Shown: piece after piece, positions 36,076 through 48,656 of the stretch
Layout of the letters: each line of letters begins with the position of its first letter
How positions within the stretch are numbered: position 1 is the stretch's first letter
From: Nissolia schottii
Taxonomy: Eukaryota > Streptophyta > Magnoliopsida > Fabales > Fabaceae
Length of the DNA stretch: 64,000 nt
NCBI GenBank assembly: GCA_003254905.1
Contig: QANU01101609.1
Location: forward strand, 84,612 to 148,611
Direction: 5' to 3'
The notes under the pieces: model-generated
The model's input: only the letters and a program-made list of their open reading frames with translations
What the model was told of the DNA's origin: nothing
The model's database searches: none
Translations under genes and position numbers: made by a program

Positions 36076-37093
36076 GAGTTTTTTACTCTTTTGTCCCTGT
36101 TAAAATAACTAATTACCAAAATACTCTCCTTTGAAAACATAATACAGGAATATTCCTGTTTTGGCTGACGTGGACTCCGCAGCACGCGTGGACGTCCATG
36201 TCAGATTCGCCAACGCGGTTGGCAAATCTGACGTGGATTCGCCAACCGCGTTGAGTCTGCGGAGCCACCATCATCATACCCTTACCCCCGGCCATCATAT
36301 CCTTACTCATCATCACCATCACTCTCATACCCGTACCCACCACCATCGTTCCCGTACCCTCCACCATCGTCATACCCTTACCCACCACCACCATATCCTT
36401 ACCCTTACCCATCACACCCACCATCACATTCTTATCTCTCAAATCCTTACCCGCAGCCCCTACATTATCCCTCATAGGCTGGCCCGTCTGGTGCAGCTCC
36501 TACACCATCGCGCACCGATCCCCCTTCACGACATTTGTTTATATCTGATTATTGTTCTTTGTTTATGACATATGTATCGTTATTTTGAATCATGTTTTTT
36601 AATTTTATGTTAGACTATGATTTTTATTATATATCAACGTTATAATTCTCGGCCATCACGGGTCTCAGGGTTTAGAGTACCGCCATATCAACGCAAACAC
36701 AAAAAAACCAAACCACACCGTAAAACCATGAACCATTATATTAATTGGCTAACAATGGCATCGGTGAGGAATGCAACAACATTAAACACTATCATATAAT
36801 AAAAGAACATTAACTAAAATGTGATTACCGGTAGCTAAAATGAGATGAGGGGCAGAATGGGGAGGGTTGAATTTGCCAACGCGGTTGGCGAATCCACGTT
36901 AGATTCGCCAACCGCGTTGGCGAATTAATTAGTTGGCCCTAAATTCGCCAACCGTGTTGGCGAATCTGACGTGGACGTCCACGCGTGCCGCGGAGTCCAC
37001 GTTAGCCAAAACAGGGGTATTGCTGTATTATGTTTTCAAAGGGGGTATTTTGGTAATTAGTTATTTTAACAGGGGCAAAAGAGTAAAAAACTT
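36076..37093. mobile_element. MULE-type non-autonomous element with 9 bp target duplication
   Basis: A 1018 bp element between perfect duplications tgtcatcag (36067-36075 and 37094-37102). TIRs are at least 150 bp: left gagttttttactcttttgtc, right inverse aagttttttactcttttgcc, continuing through taattaccaaaatac, gaaaacataatacag, ctgttttggct and gacgtggac.. cgcgtggacgtcc. The 9 bp duplication and long TIRs fit Mutator-like elements. The inner TIR carries palindromic units of the form gattcgccaac-N-gttggcgaat. There is no transposase; the middle has a Tyr/Pro-rich coding-like segment. Confidence 0.9.
36240..36477 (+). pseudogene. Tyr/Pro-rich coding-like segment inside the MULE-type element
   Basis: In one plus frame from about 36243 to the stop at 36475-36477 the segment reads as repeats of SYPYPPPS type (for example YPYPPPSFPYPPPSSYPYPP). 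Other frames give His/Thr-rich (the 135-codon ORF at 36161-36568) or, on the minus strand, Gly/Tyr/Asp-rich text. The codon-level repeat suggests a captured fragment of a proline-rich protein, or of a Gly/Tyr-rich tail if read from the other strand. No start, no complete gene; origin unresolved. Confidence 0.45.
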
Positions 37094-37102
37094 TGTCATC
37101 AG

Positions 37103-40025
37103 CACTTTATTCTTGTAAATGTTTGTGTGTATATATATATATATACACACACAATACAATAAAGAAAATTAAGAGAAAAAATTATTTTTTAATGTCCAAT
37201 TTATCATATCAATTTTATCCTCAAACATAATTAAACTTAAAAAAGATTGTATTGGATAAAATAAATAAATAAATTCATTTGACCACTACTCTGCGAACCA
37301 CAACCACTGCATATACTTACACAAGATTTTAACTACTACTGCATAAACATCTCCTTCGCATCTCTAGAGTTACATGTTACATGTTTTTTTTCTTCTAAAT
37401 TTGTACCATATATACTCTCCTATTTTTCAAGAAATATACTTTTGACTGTAAGTACACAACAATAATTCAATACTTTACGAACATAAAGTATATGTCAAAT
37501 TAATATATGAAGATAATTGTTTTGATAACTAACTTTTAGTCTTTATTATTATTTTTTTATTTTTTTTGAGAGGTCTCTATTAAGTCTATTAAAATCATTT
37601 TTTTTTCAAGTTCATTTAGACACTATATGCTACTTACACACCATCATCATTTTCTCTTCTATAACCACATCACTCATATAAATCATCACCATTCTATTCT
37701 ATGTGACATTGTTCTTGACAATCACGAAGTACCTATGTCATGTGCACCTTTAACATTTTAAATTGGGTAATTAATCGTTTAATTAATATTTTTTAACAAG
37801 GCAAATCAGTTAAAGATAGGAAGAAAAATGGCATGTAAATAATTTAATTATATAAGAGTTGATTTACGCTCTAATAAAAAGTTAGGAGTCTATTTACTTG
37901 CTGTAAAAAGAAAATATCATTGGGGGGGGGGAATAAAATGTACCTAACCTACTAGTCAAACGGATATTAATTAAGACACATCTTTAACCCGTACAACAAT
38001 TATATGGAAGTTTTGGTGTATAAAATTTTTAGAAAACAACTGTGCTGATACTTCAGAAATTAACTATGTTGATACTTAAGCCAACTAATAGTTGATTTCT
38101 TTTCCATTTCAACGTTATAAATATGAGATTAATTATGGTATTTTGGCAGTATAATTTTTTTCTCTGTCAACCGTAATTAGGTATTACAATACAAGTTTAA
38201 CTGTTATATACAAATAATGTGAAAAAAAATTATACTATCATCCAATGAAATTTTATCATATAGATAATTATAGTTGACTTTCTCTCTTACTAATAAAAAA
38301 TCATGCATATGAAATGATTTAATTTGACGATAATGTAAATGTGATTAAACTCTTATAATACATGTACTACAATACCAAAAGAAATACATGTACTGTATCC
38401 ATTTTCAAAAATGGGAAAATGTTATGTAGCTCGAGAAGTTAAATGTTCGAATTGTGCGATCAATTTCAAACACCTTTAGTTTCTTAGCCACATTTTCTCT
38501 GTTCTCCATAATATTTGTAAAATCTTGAGTTTCGTTGGTTGAAAATTTTGTCGTCTGAGTAGCAGTTCTCTTTCAAATGTTTGTAAAGCGCACATATAGA
38601 TGAAAGTAATTTTATAAGCCTTACTGTTAGATATAATTTCTATATCTTCTAAAAGGAATGGCAATTTTTGAAAAACTAGATTTTGGAAATTAAAGTACAC
38701 TTATTTTAAAAATGGAAATAATATAGATTTTTGAAAGAAAATTATGTTCACTTTATACTATATTAGCGGTAAACAATATAAAGCGCTTCATGCGTTACAC
38801 GGAAAGCATACATTCAATATCATTTTCTTTCAATATTCTTCTAAGATTAATGTTGTAATGCTCCTTGTTAACACGTCTTACATTTCGCCGCATTTTTAAA
38901 TGTGACTATACACATGAATGGTGGCTAAACACAAGTATAACTAAATACATTTTGAAAGTGCGGTTAAAAATTAAAAGTATTTAACATTTTAAAATTGTGG
39001 CTAGCTATAATTGTGTTATTTATATTCATTTTGTGTTGACATGACGCTGACTCACATGTTCACTATTAGATAAGGTAAACTCTATTAGAATGCCATCTAA
39101 TCAAATAATATATAAAATACGAATCGATACCATATAAATACAATCCACATTTCTTTTCGAATAATCATGGTCATAAACGCAGCACACAGGAAGCAGTACC
39201 AACAGCAGCAAATTGTATTACGTAACTACCAATAATTAATCTTCTTCCTACATTTTGTCCTTGATGGCTTGTCCTTGATGGCTCCATGACCCATCAATGC
39301 CAATTGCGAAGATCACCTTGAACCTTTTATGATATTATCAATTCTCGGCGTGAGATTCGGTGCTATTTACAAGTTTCCCTGCAACTTCCTCGTACTACTT
39401 TTAGTACTTAAATCCGTATTAGTCAAGAAAATACACTCGAATTGGAATCATAACGGGGGAAAATCATGCTTCGAAATAAGGGAAAAGAATATCAAAGAAA
39501 GGTGATTTAAAATTTTTCTTGTATAACAAAAATTTAATGATGTAAGAGATATTTTTTATGTGGTGATAGAATTCATGTTCATCATTCAAAAATGGCATTT
39601 TATATGTAGTTAAAAGTGTATCTAACACGACACGACATGAGTACGTGGAATAACCACATTATTATAGTACTAATTTTTCTATGGTGGACGGATCAAACTC
39701 TCAACTGCAACTTGCCTCCTCTGAACTCAACTTGATGTATTAAAAAAAAAAAAAAAGTCAAGTTGGCATTCTTTGTCCCCTCACTAATAGACTAATAGTC
39801 CAACGTTTCTCTCTCTTCTTTGTGTTAATAGTTTATTGTTATCATTATACAAATTGGGGTTTGTGTGGTGGAAGCGATGGATGGAAGTGCAAGTTGGCTT
39901 GCAAGTGGGCATGCAAGAAAGGACCTTCATTATTAATGTTTTGTTTACCCCTTACCCTTTTTCTTTGTCCGTATATATAATATACACTTTAATTTTAGAA
40001 GAGAATTGTCACAAGCCACAAAATG
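37103..40025. other. Intergenic stretch, nothing recognised
   Basis: AT-rich with short ORFs that show no domains. A (TA)n/(AC)n microsatellite sits at 37129-37152 and a G10-type run at 37922. Confidence 0.6.
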
Positions 40026-40140
40026 TTGGTTGAGGTGTTAAGCAACGTTTTGAACATTCTGAAAAGAAGGATGCGTGAATTCAAATCCACGAGACGCAAT
40101 TTTTGTGGGAAGGTACTGCATAGCTTTTGTGCTCCTGTAA
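40026..40140 (+). mobile_element. Possible SINE (tRNA-like head)
   Basis: A-box-like tggttgaggtgttaagcaa and B-box-like gtgaattcaaatccacgag are spaced as in tRNA-derived SINEs. No clear target duplication was found. Confidence 0.4.
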
Positions 40141-42364
40141 TCGAATATTGAGGGTGTTAATCTTAATTATAGGTAGTCCAAAAATAAGGCCAAAACCTAT
40201 AAGAACAGGTACTTGTTTGTGATCTTATCCAAAAAATGAGAAAATAATGTCCCATGAATCAATCATGAATCGCGATCAAGCAAGATCTTTCTTCTTTCAA
40301 TAATGCAGTTAATAATATGTCTGATTTCTCCTTTGAAAATCCTCACACAATAATTTGAGCAAAAATAAACTTATCTCTTAGGCTTATGAATAAAAAATCG
40401 TACACATGCATTGAAATTTAAATAAAATAGTAAATATATGCAAATAACAAATGACTTACCGGTCACGGATATATATAGAACCGATCGAAGATGGTTTCAT
40501 ATATATTTATGCATTAAACGAAGAAGCATATAGAAAAAAAAATAGTAAATGAAAAAAATGAATATTAAAAGAATTTTATCTTTGTAAGGAGTCATCCCAT
40601 TCAAACTAAATTAGATAGAGGATAGTGGGCTGATACTAATGATTTGGATAAGAAGGAAAAGAAAGTATGTTTATGAGGTTAAAAACAGCAAATAATAGTT
40701 AATTTTAACTTGGTTAAATGATAGAGAATGCATATGAAGTCATATTTTTTTGTAGTAGATTTTTATTCCAATTAATACCAAGAATAGTATTTTCAAATGC
40801 TCCCCGCAGCCATAGGCACTAAGATTTTAAAATGATTCGCATGCATTAGTGGAAAACCATCTCCCACTCCCATTAAGTGGGGCAAAAATATATATAGAAA
40901 GGAGAATTATTTCGACAAACCAAAAACAAATTAAGAGGATGCGAAGAATCAGCAACATTCATTTTTTAAGGAAAAGTTCAGGATAGCCAGCAGTGCGCAT
41001 GCTTAACAAAATCTGCTTGCCATATCGAAGTTGTATCTATTTATGGCCTGTTATAAAGCCAATCTTGCTAAACCAAAAATGTCAATGAATGATAAAAAAA
41101 TCATATTATTATCATTATTTCTTTTTTCAGAGATAAACTTTTCGAACCTTATTCAAATTCGCATGGCTTGTATACTTTGAGTACTTGGATTGGGTGTGGA
41201 AAATAGAGGTGTAACTCGATGCACTAGGCTTCTATACAATCAGTATAATTAATTGCTCCTATATTTCAATATTTTGTCTCCACCATCACCCCGGCCTTGA
41301 TTCAAATTTAAAGTGATGTGGATTGTGGTGGATGTGATTTGGGGATATATATGTCAATATATATTACTGCATACGGGTTAGAGAAATTTGAGGTTTTTGA
41401 CCTCAACCATTAACGAATAACCCTACTGCATGTATGTTGATTTGGGCAGATAAATGCAACTCAATATCCAATGTCATGTGTTTAAGGTTTCTTGTTCCAC
41501 TTGGCATTTATTAATTTGGTAAATAATTTTGATTTGTTAAGTGGTGGTACCATTTTATTAACAACATTAAACCTACAATGAATAAAAAATTATAATAAGG
41601 ATACGCACACATTTCATTAAAATTTAACAATGCTCAATTTAATATAAGTTAAACCTTATTAAAACTTCTAAAAAAAAAAATACTCAAATAATACAAAACT
41701 TAAAGGCAAAAAAAAAAAAAAAAACACTCACCTCATATTAATTTTTTCTGGTACTTGACATCATATTAATTTAAGGGACACATAAAATAAATCATTATAG
41801 CCCATACTCCTCATACACAAAAGTATACACACTCATCCTCTTACCATTTATGCAACCTGCACACTCATCCTACAACATTCAAAACATATGATCCTACGCC
41901 AACTCCAACCGCATGAGTCATTACATTCTTATCACAATTTAGCACCAGCACGCACATTCAAAATAGTATCAGTCTATCGCAAGTCACACACACATGCAAA
42001 ATAGCCTGCTCTCACTTACCCAACAACACTTGTATGTCGCAACAACAATATAAAGCCATCAACTAGTTGCCACTGAGAAACTCAATTCAGAATAATTTCT
42101 TCAACCAGATTGGTACCCATCTCTTTGTGAACAGCGTGTGCACTCAAAGTTCAGCTAATATTTTGCAAAACAAATGGCTTTAGTTATGTTCCAACACTCC
42201 TTATCAAACACACATTTGCTTCTTGACCTCCATACCACCCACAAAGCCACAAAGAAAGGTATTTGCCATCCCTTATTGTCACTCTTGCTAAGGTGTCATT
42301 CCCTAGCATAATCTGCTAAACTTTCTACATATCTGCCCACTTAGGCCACATATTTACAGCAAAA
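40141..42364. other. Intergenic stretch, nothing recognised
   Basis: AT-rich; the interval about 41780-42340 is richer in CA and shows cacacactcat-like words but no gene or transposon end. Confidence 0.55.
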
Positions 42365-42950
42365 TCACACAGAAGAAAAGATGAGATATGTGAATCGTGT
42401 AAAACTAATGGAATGTGAATCTCTCCTAAAACTTTTTGAGAGGTACTCTCATCCAAGTCTAAATTTTAGCCTGAAACTTGTTGCTACATAACAGAAGTTG
42501 TTTTATGTTTTCTGTTTATTGCATAACAGAAAATAGTTGTTGCTGTTCTGTTTTTCTCTGTTCTATTTTTCTATTTTACAACTGTTAGTTATAGCTGTTA
42601 ATTATTAGGGATTGCTTGCATCACAAGCAACAGAAATTGAGGGCTATATAAGCCTATCATGGTGTATTTTGTAATCAAGTTTTGAGTATTGAATATTCAG
42701 CAATTGGCTTAGCATATTCCTCTTCATTTCCAGTTTCATTTTCCTTGTTCTTTAGTTTTCTTTCTGTTTCCTTCTCTGTTATGCTGCAAACTTTCTTTCC
42801 ATCAATGGCAACCTCACCAAATCCATTGCCATTTTATGAGGTACAAGGACTATTATTACACGAGAAGAAAAGATAAGATATGTGAATTGTTTAAAACTAA
42901 TGGCAGTAGTGTCAGTAAATTTTTGAGAGGGAGAGCAAAGGATAATTATT
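42365..42950. repeat. Direct repeats flanking a copia-like LTR remnant
   Basis: agaagaaaagatgagatatg with tgaatcgtgtaaaactaatgg (42372-42412) recurs as agaagaaaagataagatatg with tgaattgtttaaaactaatgg (about 42862-42903), each followed at a similar distance by ttttgagagg. Between them, from tgttgctacataacagaag at 42479, lies sequence with a TATA box (gctatataagcc at 42643) and CT-rich leader, in the style of Ty1/copia LTRs. No PBS is visible. Either a solo-LTR-like remnant or a promoter region of a lost element. Confidence 0.45.
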
Positions 42951-43544
42951 AGTTGAGTGAGTGAAAAAATGGTTAATGAAAATGTAAATATAAGTTTGTT
43001 ATGGTCAATACATCCTTAATGGTTTTGTAAGTAGGCAAGATATAAAGGGGTTATTGAGGTCATAAATATCTCATAAATGATATACATAATTTTTTATTAT
43101 TTAATTTTAATGTTTTAATTAGATGAGATATGCAAAGAGGTTATTGGAGTTGTAAATCTACCCTAAACCATTTAAAAAGATTCATCATGCTCCTCACATC
43201 TCTCATCCCTAATTAATTGTTGCAAACACGAAAATTAAAGATGTATTAGCAATGAAAAAATTGTTATGATTGTAAGAAAATTAAATTTAAAATCAAACGT
43301 CTCACTTCGTTATTCTATTTTATGAGAGATTCATGCACCCAATGACTTCTCTCTCATCCTTTGATCAAAGCAAATTATGATATACTTATATTATCATGGA
43401 CAGGATTCACAATTAACCTAAACATATATCATTACTAAAAAATTATGCTAAGTATATTTGTTCTCCTTATGTAAAATCTTGAATTTGAGCTTTTGGGAAT
43501 AGAAAAATAAAATAAAAAACTAAAGCAATCAGAGTTAAATAAAT
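42951..43544. other. Spacer, nothing recognised
   Basis: AT-rich; the words gatatgcaaagaggttattgg and gatataaaggggttattgag form a local imperfect duplication about 100 bp apart (43038 and 43127). No gene. Confidence 0.5.
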
Positions 43545-43745
43545 AAGTTTGTGGTAGTTTTTATAGACAATATACTCATCTATACGAAGATTGAGGGAGA
43601 GCGTGTGGAACACCTTAGGGCTGTCCTAAACATGTCGAAAGAAGTGGAGCTCTTCTAAAGTTATGTAAGTATGAGTTCTGGACATGTTGTGTCACAAGGA
43701 AAAATTTCAGTTGACCCAAGTAAAGTTGAAGCAATTATGCGATGC
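43545..43745 (+). pseudogene. Ty3-type reverse transcriptase fragment
   Basis: Short blocks in shifting frames match the Ty3 RT: FIDNILIYE (from tttatagacaatatactcat, the FIDDILIYS block with the second Asp changed to Asn), EHLRAVLNMSKE, a stop, then KLCKYEFW and, after a further break, VDPSKVEAIM. Only about 65 codons remain and stops break it. Confidence 0.8.
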
Positions 43746-45539
43746 TTGGAAAAGAAACTTGAAAAAACACTTTTAGAAACTTAAACAAACTCAAATTGAT
43801 TTTCTAAAAATAGTTTTTAGTGTTTAAATAAGCAACAAGAAAGTCCAATTCTTCAAACATCAAGCCCAAAATAAACATTTTAAATCTCAAAATGAACCTT
43901 AAAACATAATTCAGACAATAAAAACACATTTTATAAAACAGGGCAGCACCAAACACCTTACTATATACTGATGAAATGCTAAAACATATGTTCTCCACAT
44001 CTTGATTTATTTGCTTATTGGGCATTGAGAAGGCATTGCGCATTGAAAAAGCGCATTGAGAAGGTTGTTTCCTGCGTTACATAAGAGCAATTCAACCAAG
44101 TTTTTAACTTTTTTGATGAAGGAAGCTCAAACTAATCTGAAAAGGAGGTGAGCAAAAGTACAAAGGAACCAGTCAAGAAAAAACTAAAGACCACAACATA
44201 AGAGAAGCAAAAATAAAAACACAGAAGACCCATAGGAACACCCAAGGCACTGCCGCTGACCCCACCAGCCATCAAGGTCAGAAAACTAATACACTCTCTA
44301 TATGTAAATATAACTACTTATTGTTAGTCAGTTAGTGCACCAAAACAAGGCACGAATGTTCAAGACTAAAACCAACAAATAAAAAATACGAAGACTCAAA
44401 TGTACCCACACCATAACCGGGCTTAAATTTCTCAATCCATTTTAGCCGATAAGGCCCATTTATGAGATGTATCTTGAAAAGTAAAACTAGGCCCAACCTT
44501 TGCTACGCTCTGGATTTATTTGAGCCTAACATTAAAAGAAAAACAAATACAGAAAGGGAAAAAGTAGTGATATACATACATGTGTGTGTGTATATATATT
44601 CTTTAAAGGCTAATTCTAACATGGTCCTGGCACTTGCCAAAATCATTTTGGTCCTGGCTAGAATGTAAGAACTTGAAAAACTTAAAGGACTAGGTAACAA
44701 AATAAAACTTAAATCTGTTTTCCTCTCTTATTTTTTTGATCTAAATTTTCTCTTTTTTTCTTTTACTCAAATCTCTCTTGTAGCAAAATAAGACATAGAT
44801 CTATCTTCCACTCTTGATTTTTAAGATTCAGAAATTTTTTTTTTACTCAAATCTGTCTTCTTTTTTTGTTTTTACAATTTTTGATATTGGGTTGGTGTCG
44901 AGGTTTCTTTCACAATTGCAATTTTTTAAATCAACATTGCAATTTTTTTTGCTGCTAGACCTTTCACGATCTATTGATGTTGTTGTATAGAACTTGAGGA
45001 TATGGGTTGCTAGACCTTTCACAATTTTTTGTTGCTTGGTTTTGTCAATGTGTAGATATCATGGAGATTTGAGACCTTCTTCTTCTCCTCTTTCTAGATC
45101 TCTCTTTCTGGAAGCAACACATATTGAAAACCCTAAGTTATATGCAAGGCCGATTTTCGTTAAATTTCTTTAGTGGTTTTGTAGAGCTTTGAAAGGCGAA
45201 TGTGACGAGCCTAAGAGCGTTCGGCTTCGATGAGTGACGAGTGAGAAATCGCTCATGAACCACATGAAATCCATCAAAACTTTCTTTCACAAACCAAGAA
45301 ATTTTAGAGCACGGTTCATTAAACCATTATATGGGTGTTGTAGATCCTTTCCTTACGATTTTGTAGACTCCAAAATTGTATGATTTCATGATCGATTGAG
45401 CGAGTAAACGAGCAAGACCTTCAAACTTGAATGGTGCGGTTCAACCCAACTAAAGGTTGAAGGAGATGAATTGTTCCCCTTTTGAGTCTCCCTAAAGGAC
45501 CAATGCACTAACATCTAATAGGCTAAAAATGAATTGACC
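43746..45539. other. Intergenic stretch, nothing recognised
   Basis: No gene. At about 44990-45040 gctagacctttcac is duplicated 60 bp apart (44955 and 45009), and 45180-45440 is less AT-rich without a visible domain. Confidence 0.5.
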
Positions 45540-46200
45540 ATCCTCCAATAGTTAAGGTTCAACAATTATCCCAGAGTGTTAAAATGTAAGGTGGAATTAG
45601 TAGACAAATAGCATTAAGGAGCTGTTCATATGTGGATCCAATGTTCGTAAGTAATTCATATAGGAAACGAAGTTACCTGAACACGAGTATAGGGTTGAGA
45701 AAGACACTTTGATGGAAGCTCCAAGTAGGTTCCTCATAAGAGAGAGATTGCCGACGGGATGTACCTGCAAAGGCACTCCGACGCTCAAGTAAGTACTGGT
45801 CTTAGGTGAGTATTCTAGAGAGGGAATGAGTGGTACCTAGTGACCTAATGTCGTGTGCTTTTACAGGTGAGCTATGATGGTTAGATAGAGATAGAGCAAG
45901 GGGAATTCGCATAACGGCTTCCTCGTCTTATCTTCGCCGCTTATCTAAGAGTTGGTTATGCATTCCACTGATTGCAGAGAAGAAGGAGTCACTTTCTCTC
46001 TTAGTCCTGTTAGGCCGAATGGATCCGGAGTCTTGGGCCTGCGAACTTCTCTTTTGGGCGTCGTCAAGCTCTCTTCTTGGGCCGACAAGTGTGAGTATGT
46101 GAGAAGAGCTCCTACTACTCCTTAGTGGACTAAAGCCGCCCTTTGACCTACTCCCTAGTGGGCCAGAGCTCTCCGAACTCTCAGTCTCTAGTTTGTAACA
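45540..46200 (-). mobile_element. Degenerate Ty3-type LTR fragment, minus orientation
   Basis: On the minus strand the words tacttgagcgtcggagtgcc and tttgcaggtac (45761-45797) are a hallmark I associate with the U5 side of plant Ty3-type LTRs, near gaggaacctacttggagctt. Upstream on the same strand (46000-46190) is GC-richer sequence with gggcccactaggg-like words. Ends, PBS and coding parts were not found. Confidence 0.6.
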
Positions 46201-46439
46201 AATAATAAAGTGAAAAATTCCCATTTTACAAATATTATTATCAAAATCTCAAATTATTAGAAGAACATACACTTTTTACAACATTTTTTCTCTGGCTTTA
46301 CAAACAAACAACATATCCTTTCCCAAATAGAAGAAGAAACAAGCAGAAAAAATCTAATACTAAAAAGGATTAAAGACGAGAATAACACAAGAAAATATAT
46401 TCAATAAAATCCTAAGAAATTTAAAAACCCTAAGGATAT

Positions 46440-46710
46440 TGTGTGTCTGTGTAGATCTGGCGGTGCAGCGTGTAGATTCGACATTGGCAACGTCGACAAA
46501 TCCGAAGACATTGAGGTGCGTGCATATCAGGCATTGCACAACGTGTGGATCTAGTGAAACTGAGGCGTAGCTTCCAGGGTCCACAACAAATACGGCGACA
46601 GTGCGACATGTGTAGATCAGGCGACATCATTTGCAAATTCGATGACATTGAGGTGTATGCACTGCACTGTGTGTGGATCTGGCGAAGCTAAGGCGTGGCT
46701 TCCATTGTTA
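46440..46710 (+). repeat. Direct duplication of a GC-richer segment, about 140 bp apart
   Basis: acattgaggtgcgtgcatat ... acgtgtggatctagtg ... ctgaggcgtagcttcca (46508-46576) is echoed by acattgaggtgtatgcact ... gtgtgtggatctggcg ... ctaaggcgtggcttcca (46646-46705). Adjacent ORFs on both strands lack domains, including an Arg/Glu-rich plus ORF to 46842. Confidence 0.6.
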
Positions 46711-46842
46711 GTGTCTATTGGGAGAAGATGTAGGAAGAGAGGTTGGTCGAAGATCAAGTTGGAGAAGAATGAAGAGAGAAGTAAAAGAATGATGACGAGG
46801 GAGGAGGAGGAAGAGGAAGAGAGCGAGGGGACTCATATCTAA

Positions 46843-47650
46843 AAGGATGATACTTTTTCAATTAATTGATAATTTGAATCCAATCAATAATAAAAACACT
46901 TAATATTATGTATAAAATAAAAAGACTCTTAAAAACAATTAAATGGCCAATCATTAAATCAAGTAACTAGTATTTATTCTTTAAGGTTGCATTTGGTTGC
47001 TGAAACATGATAGAAATATAGAGACATGGGGACAAAGACATAAAAAATAAGAAGATAAGTCAATCTTGTATTCTGTTTGGTAACAGTATACAAAACACAC
47101 TTATTTATATCTATATCTTGTTTGATTTAATAGAGACAAAACAAAAAATACACTCCAAATTGTTTAAAATATCCTTATTGTATTAATTTAATAGAAAAAA
47201 CACATTATTGTTATCTGAAAGGTTGTGTCCTGTGCACTGTTCCCGTGTCCCAACAAAATGGAGGTACAAAAAATACGCAAATTTTCTATCTTAGGACACA
47301 AATTTTTGTGCCTGTCTCAGTAAAAAAATAGGTTTTTTGTCCATGTGTCTCTATATTTTTATGTTGTTTTAGTAATTAAACGTTCCCAAGTGACGATCCC
47401 ACAGTTTACATTGTGTATGTCCACGGTATACCATAATTTTATATCAAGATGCATCAGACACCCTAAGATAGAAGGATCATTTAAGACAACACCTTAATTT
47501 TGATGTAATACTTACATATTTTGTTGAAAAACATACACTCACAACACTAATAATGTGCAAATACTAATTAATTGAACCTTTGAACCCGGTCTCGACCAAT
47601 TTGATGTCCGGTTCAATTTTCTCAACCTTGCTATTTATAGTTTTGCAAAT
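46843..47650. other. Spacer, nothing recognised
   Basis: AT-rich DNA without a gene. It contains ttgcatttggttgctgaaac at 46986 and a matching tttagtaattaaacgttccc region at about 47369, which may be decayed ends of a MITE of about 400 bp. Confidence 0.4.
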
Positions 47651-47658
47651 TGAAAAAT

Positions 47659-48014
47659 TAGGGCTGTCAAAATGGGCCCGGTCCGTTTACCCGGTTAAAT
47701 AGACGGACTTTACATGCAAAAAATAGGCACGAAAATTTGAAAAAAAATTGGACCAGCCCATTTAGGCCCGGCCCATTTGGCCCGCAGACCGGCTCGTGAG
47801 CTCGTGAATTTTTTTAAAATTTTTTAAATAATTTTTTTTGAATTTTTTTTGAATTTTTTAATTTTTAAAAAAAATAAACGGGCTAGTGGGAAGCCCGTTT
47901 AGGCCCGCAGATCAACCATAAACGAGCCGAACCCTAAAAGAATGCATATTTTTGACACGACCCGTTTAGGCCCGCAAGCCTTAACGGGCGGGCCCGCCCG
48001 TTTTGACAGCCCTA
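47659..48014. mobile_element. hAT-type MITE, 356 bp, with perfect 8 bp target duplication
   Basis: Ends tagggctgtcaaaatgggcc and ggcccgcccgttttgacagc(ccta) are inverted repeats. Perfect flanks tgaaaaat occur at 47651-47658 and 48015-48022. Subterminal GGCCCG and CCCGTTTA words match the 19.4 kb member. The perfect flanks suggest a younger insertion than that copy. Confidence 0.92.
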
Positions 48015-48022
48015 TGAAAAAT

Positions 48023-48656
48023 GTACACAAAGTAAACATTACTGGGTCTCCTAAATTTTTGACTCAAATTTAAGCCACTGGTTATGTAACTACTGATGAT
48101 GTTGGTTAGAGAAAGTATCTCGTTCATTGGAGTCTTGAAACAACGTTGAAGGCAACCCAGTGCAGCAAAAAAGGTACACCTCATGCTAGAAAGAACAAAA
48201 AAAAAATTGCAATTTTTTTGGGTAACAAAACCTAGCAAAATTTTGAGTTTGACATTTTAGCTACAGTGAAAAATAAAATCAATTCAATCCTTACGTACAT
48301 TTCTTCTCCTCCTTTTGGAATAACAACTACAACAAGCACAAGCCCCTCTTTAGTTTTCCTTTGATTCTTCCCTTTTGCCATCCAAGACATCCCTTGCCAA
48401 AGAAACAAAAGATCAACTGCAGCATGCTATACAGCTTCCCATTTACCATTTTGACATGGCATACACGGAATTCAAGAATAATGTTATTTGTACCACTTTT
48501 ACAAACATCTCTTCCTATACATCTTGAAGCGCCCCCTTAATCATTGATTAAAAAAAAGCTAGAATTCATTCTCAATCAGTATTTAAGAAACACATGCCCC
48601 TTTAAAGATGTCCCTAAAAGCGATACAATGATCATTATTCATCTTGAAAAAAACTC
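48023..48656. other. Spacer and probable TBL 3'UTR
   Basis: Nothing recognised except that the part adjacent to 48657 is likely the 3'UTR of the minus-strand TBL gene. Confidence 0.5.

Noticed and set aside
36161..36568. His/Thr-rich 135-codon ORF
   Set aside because: Lies wholly inside the MULE-type element, begins in the TIR, and another frame of the same repeat looks at least as coding-like.
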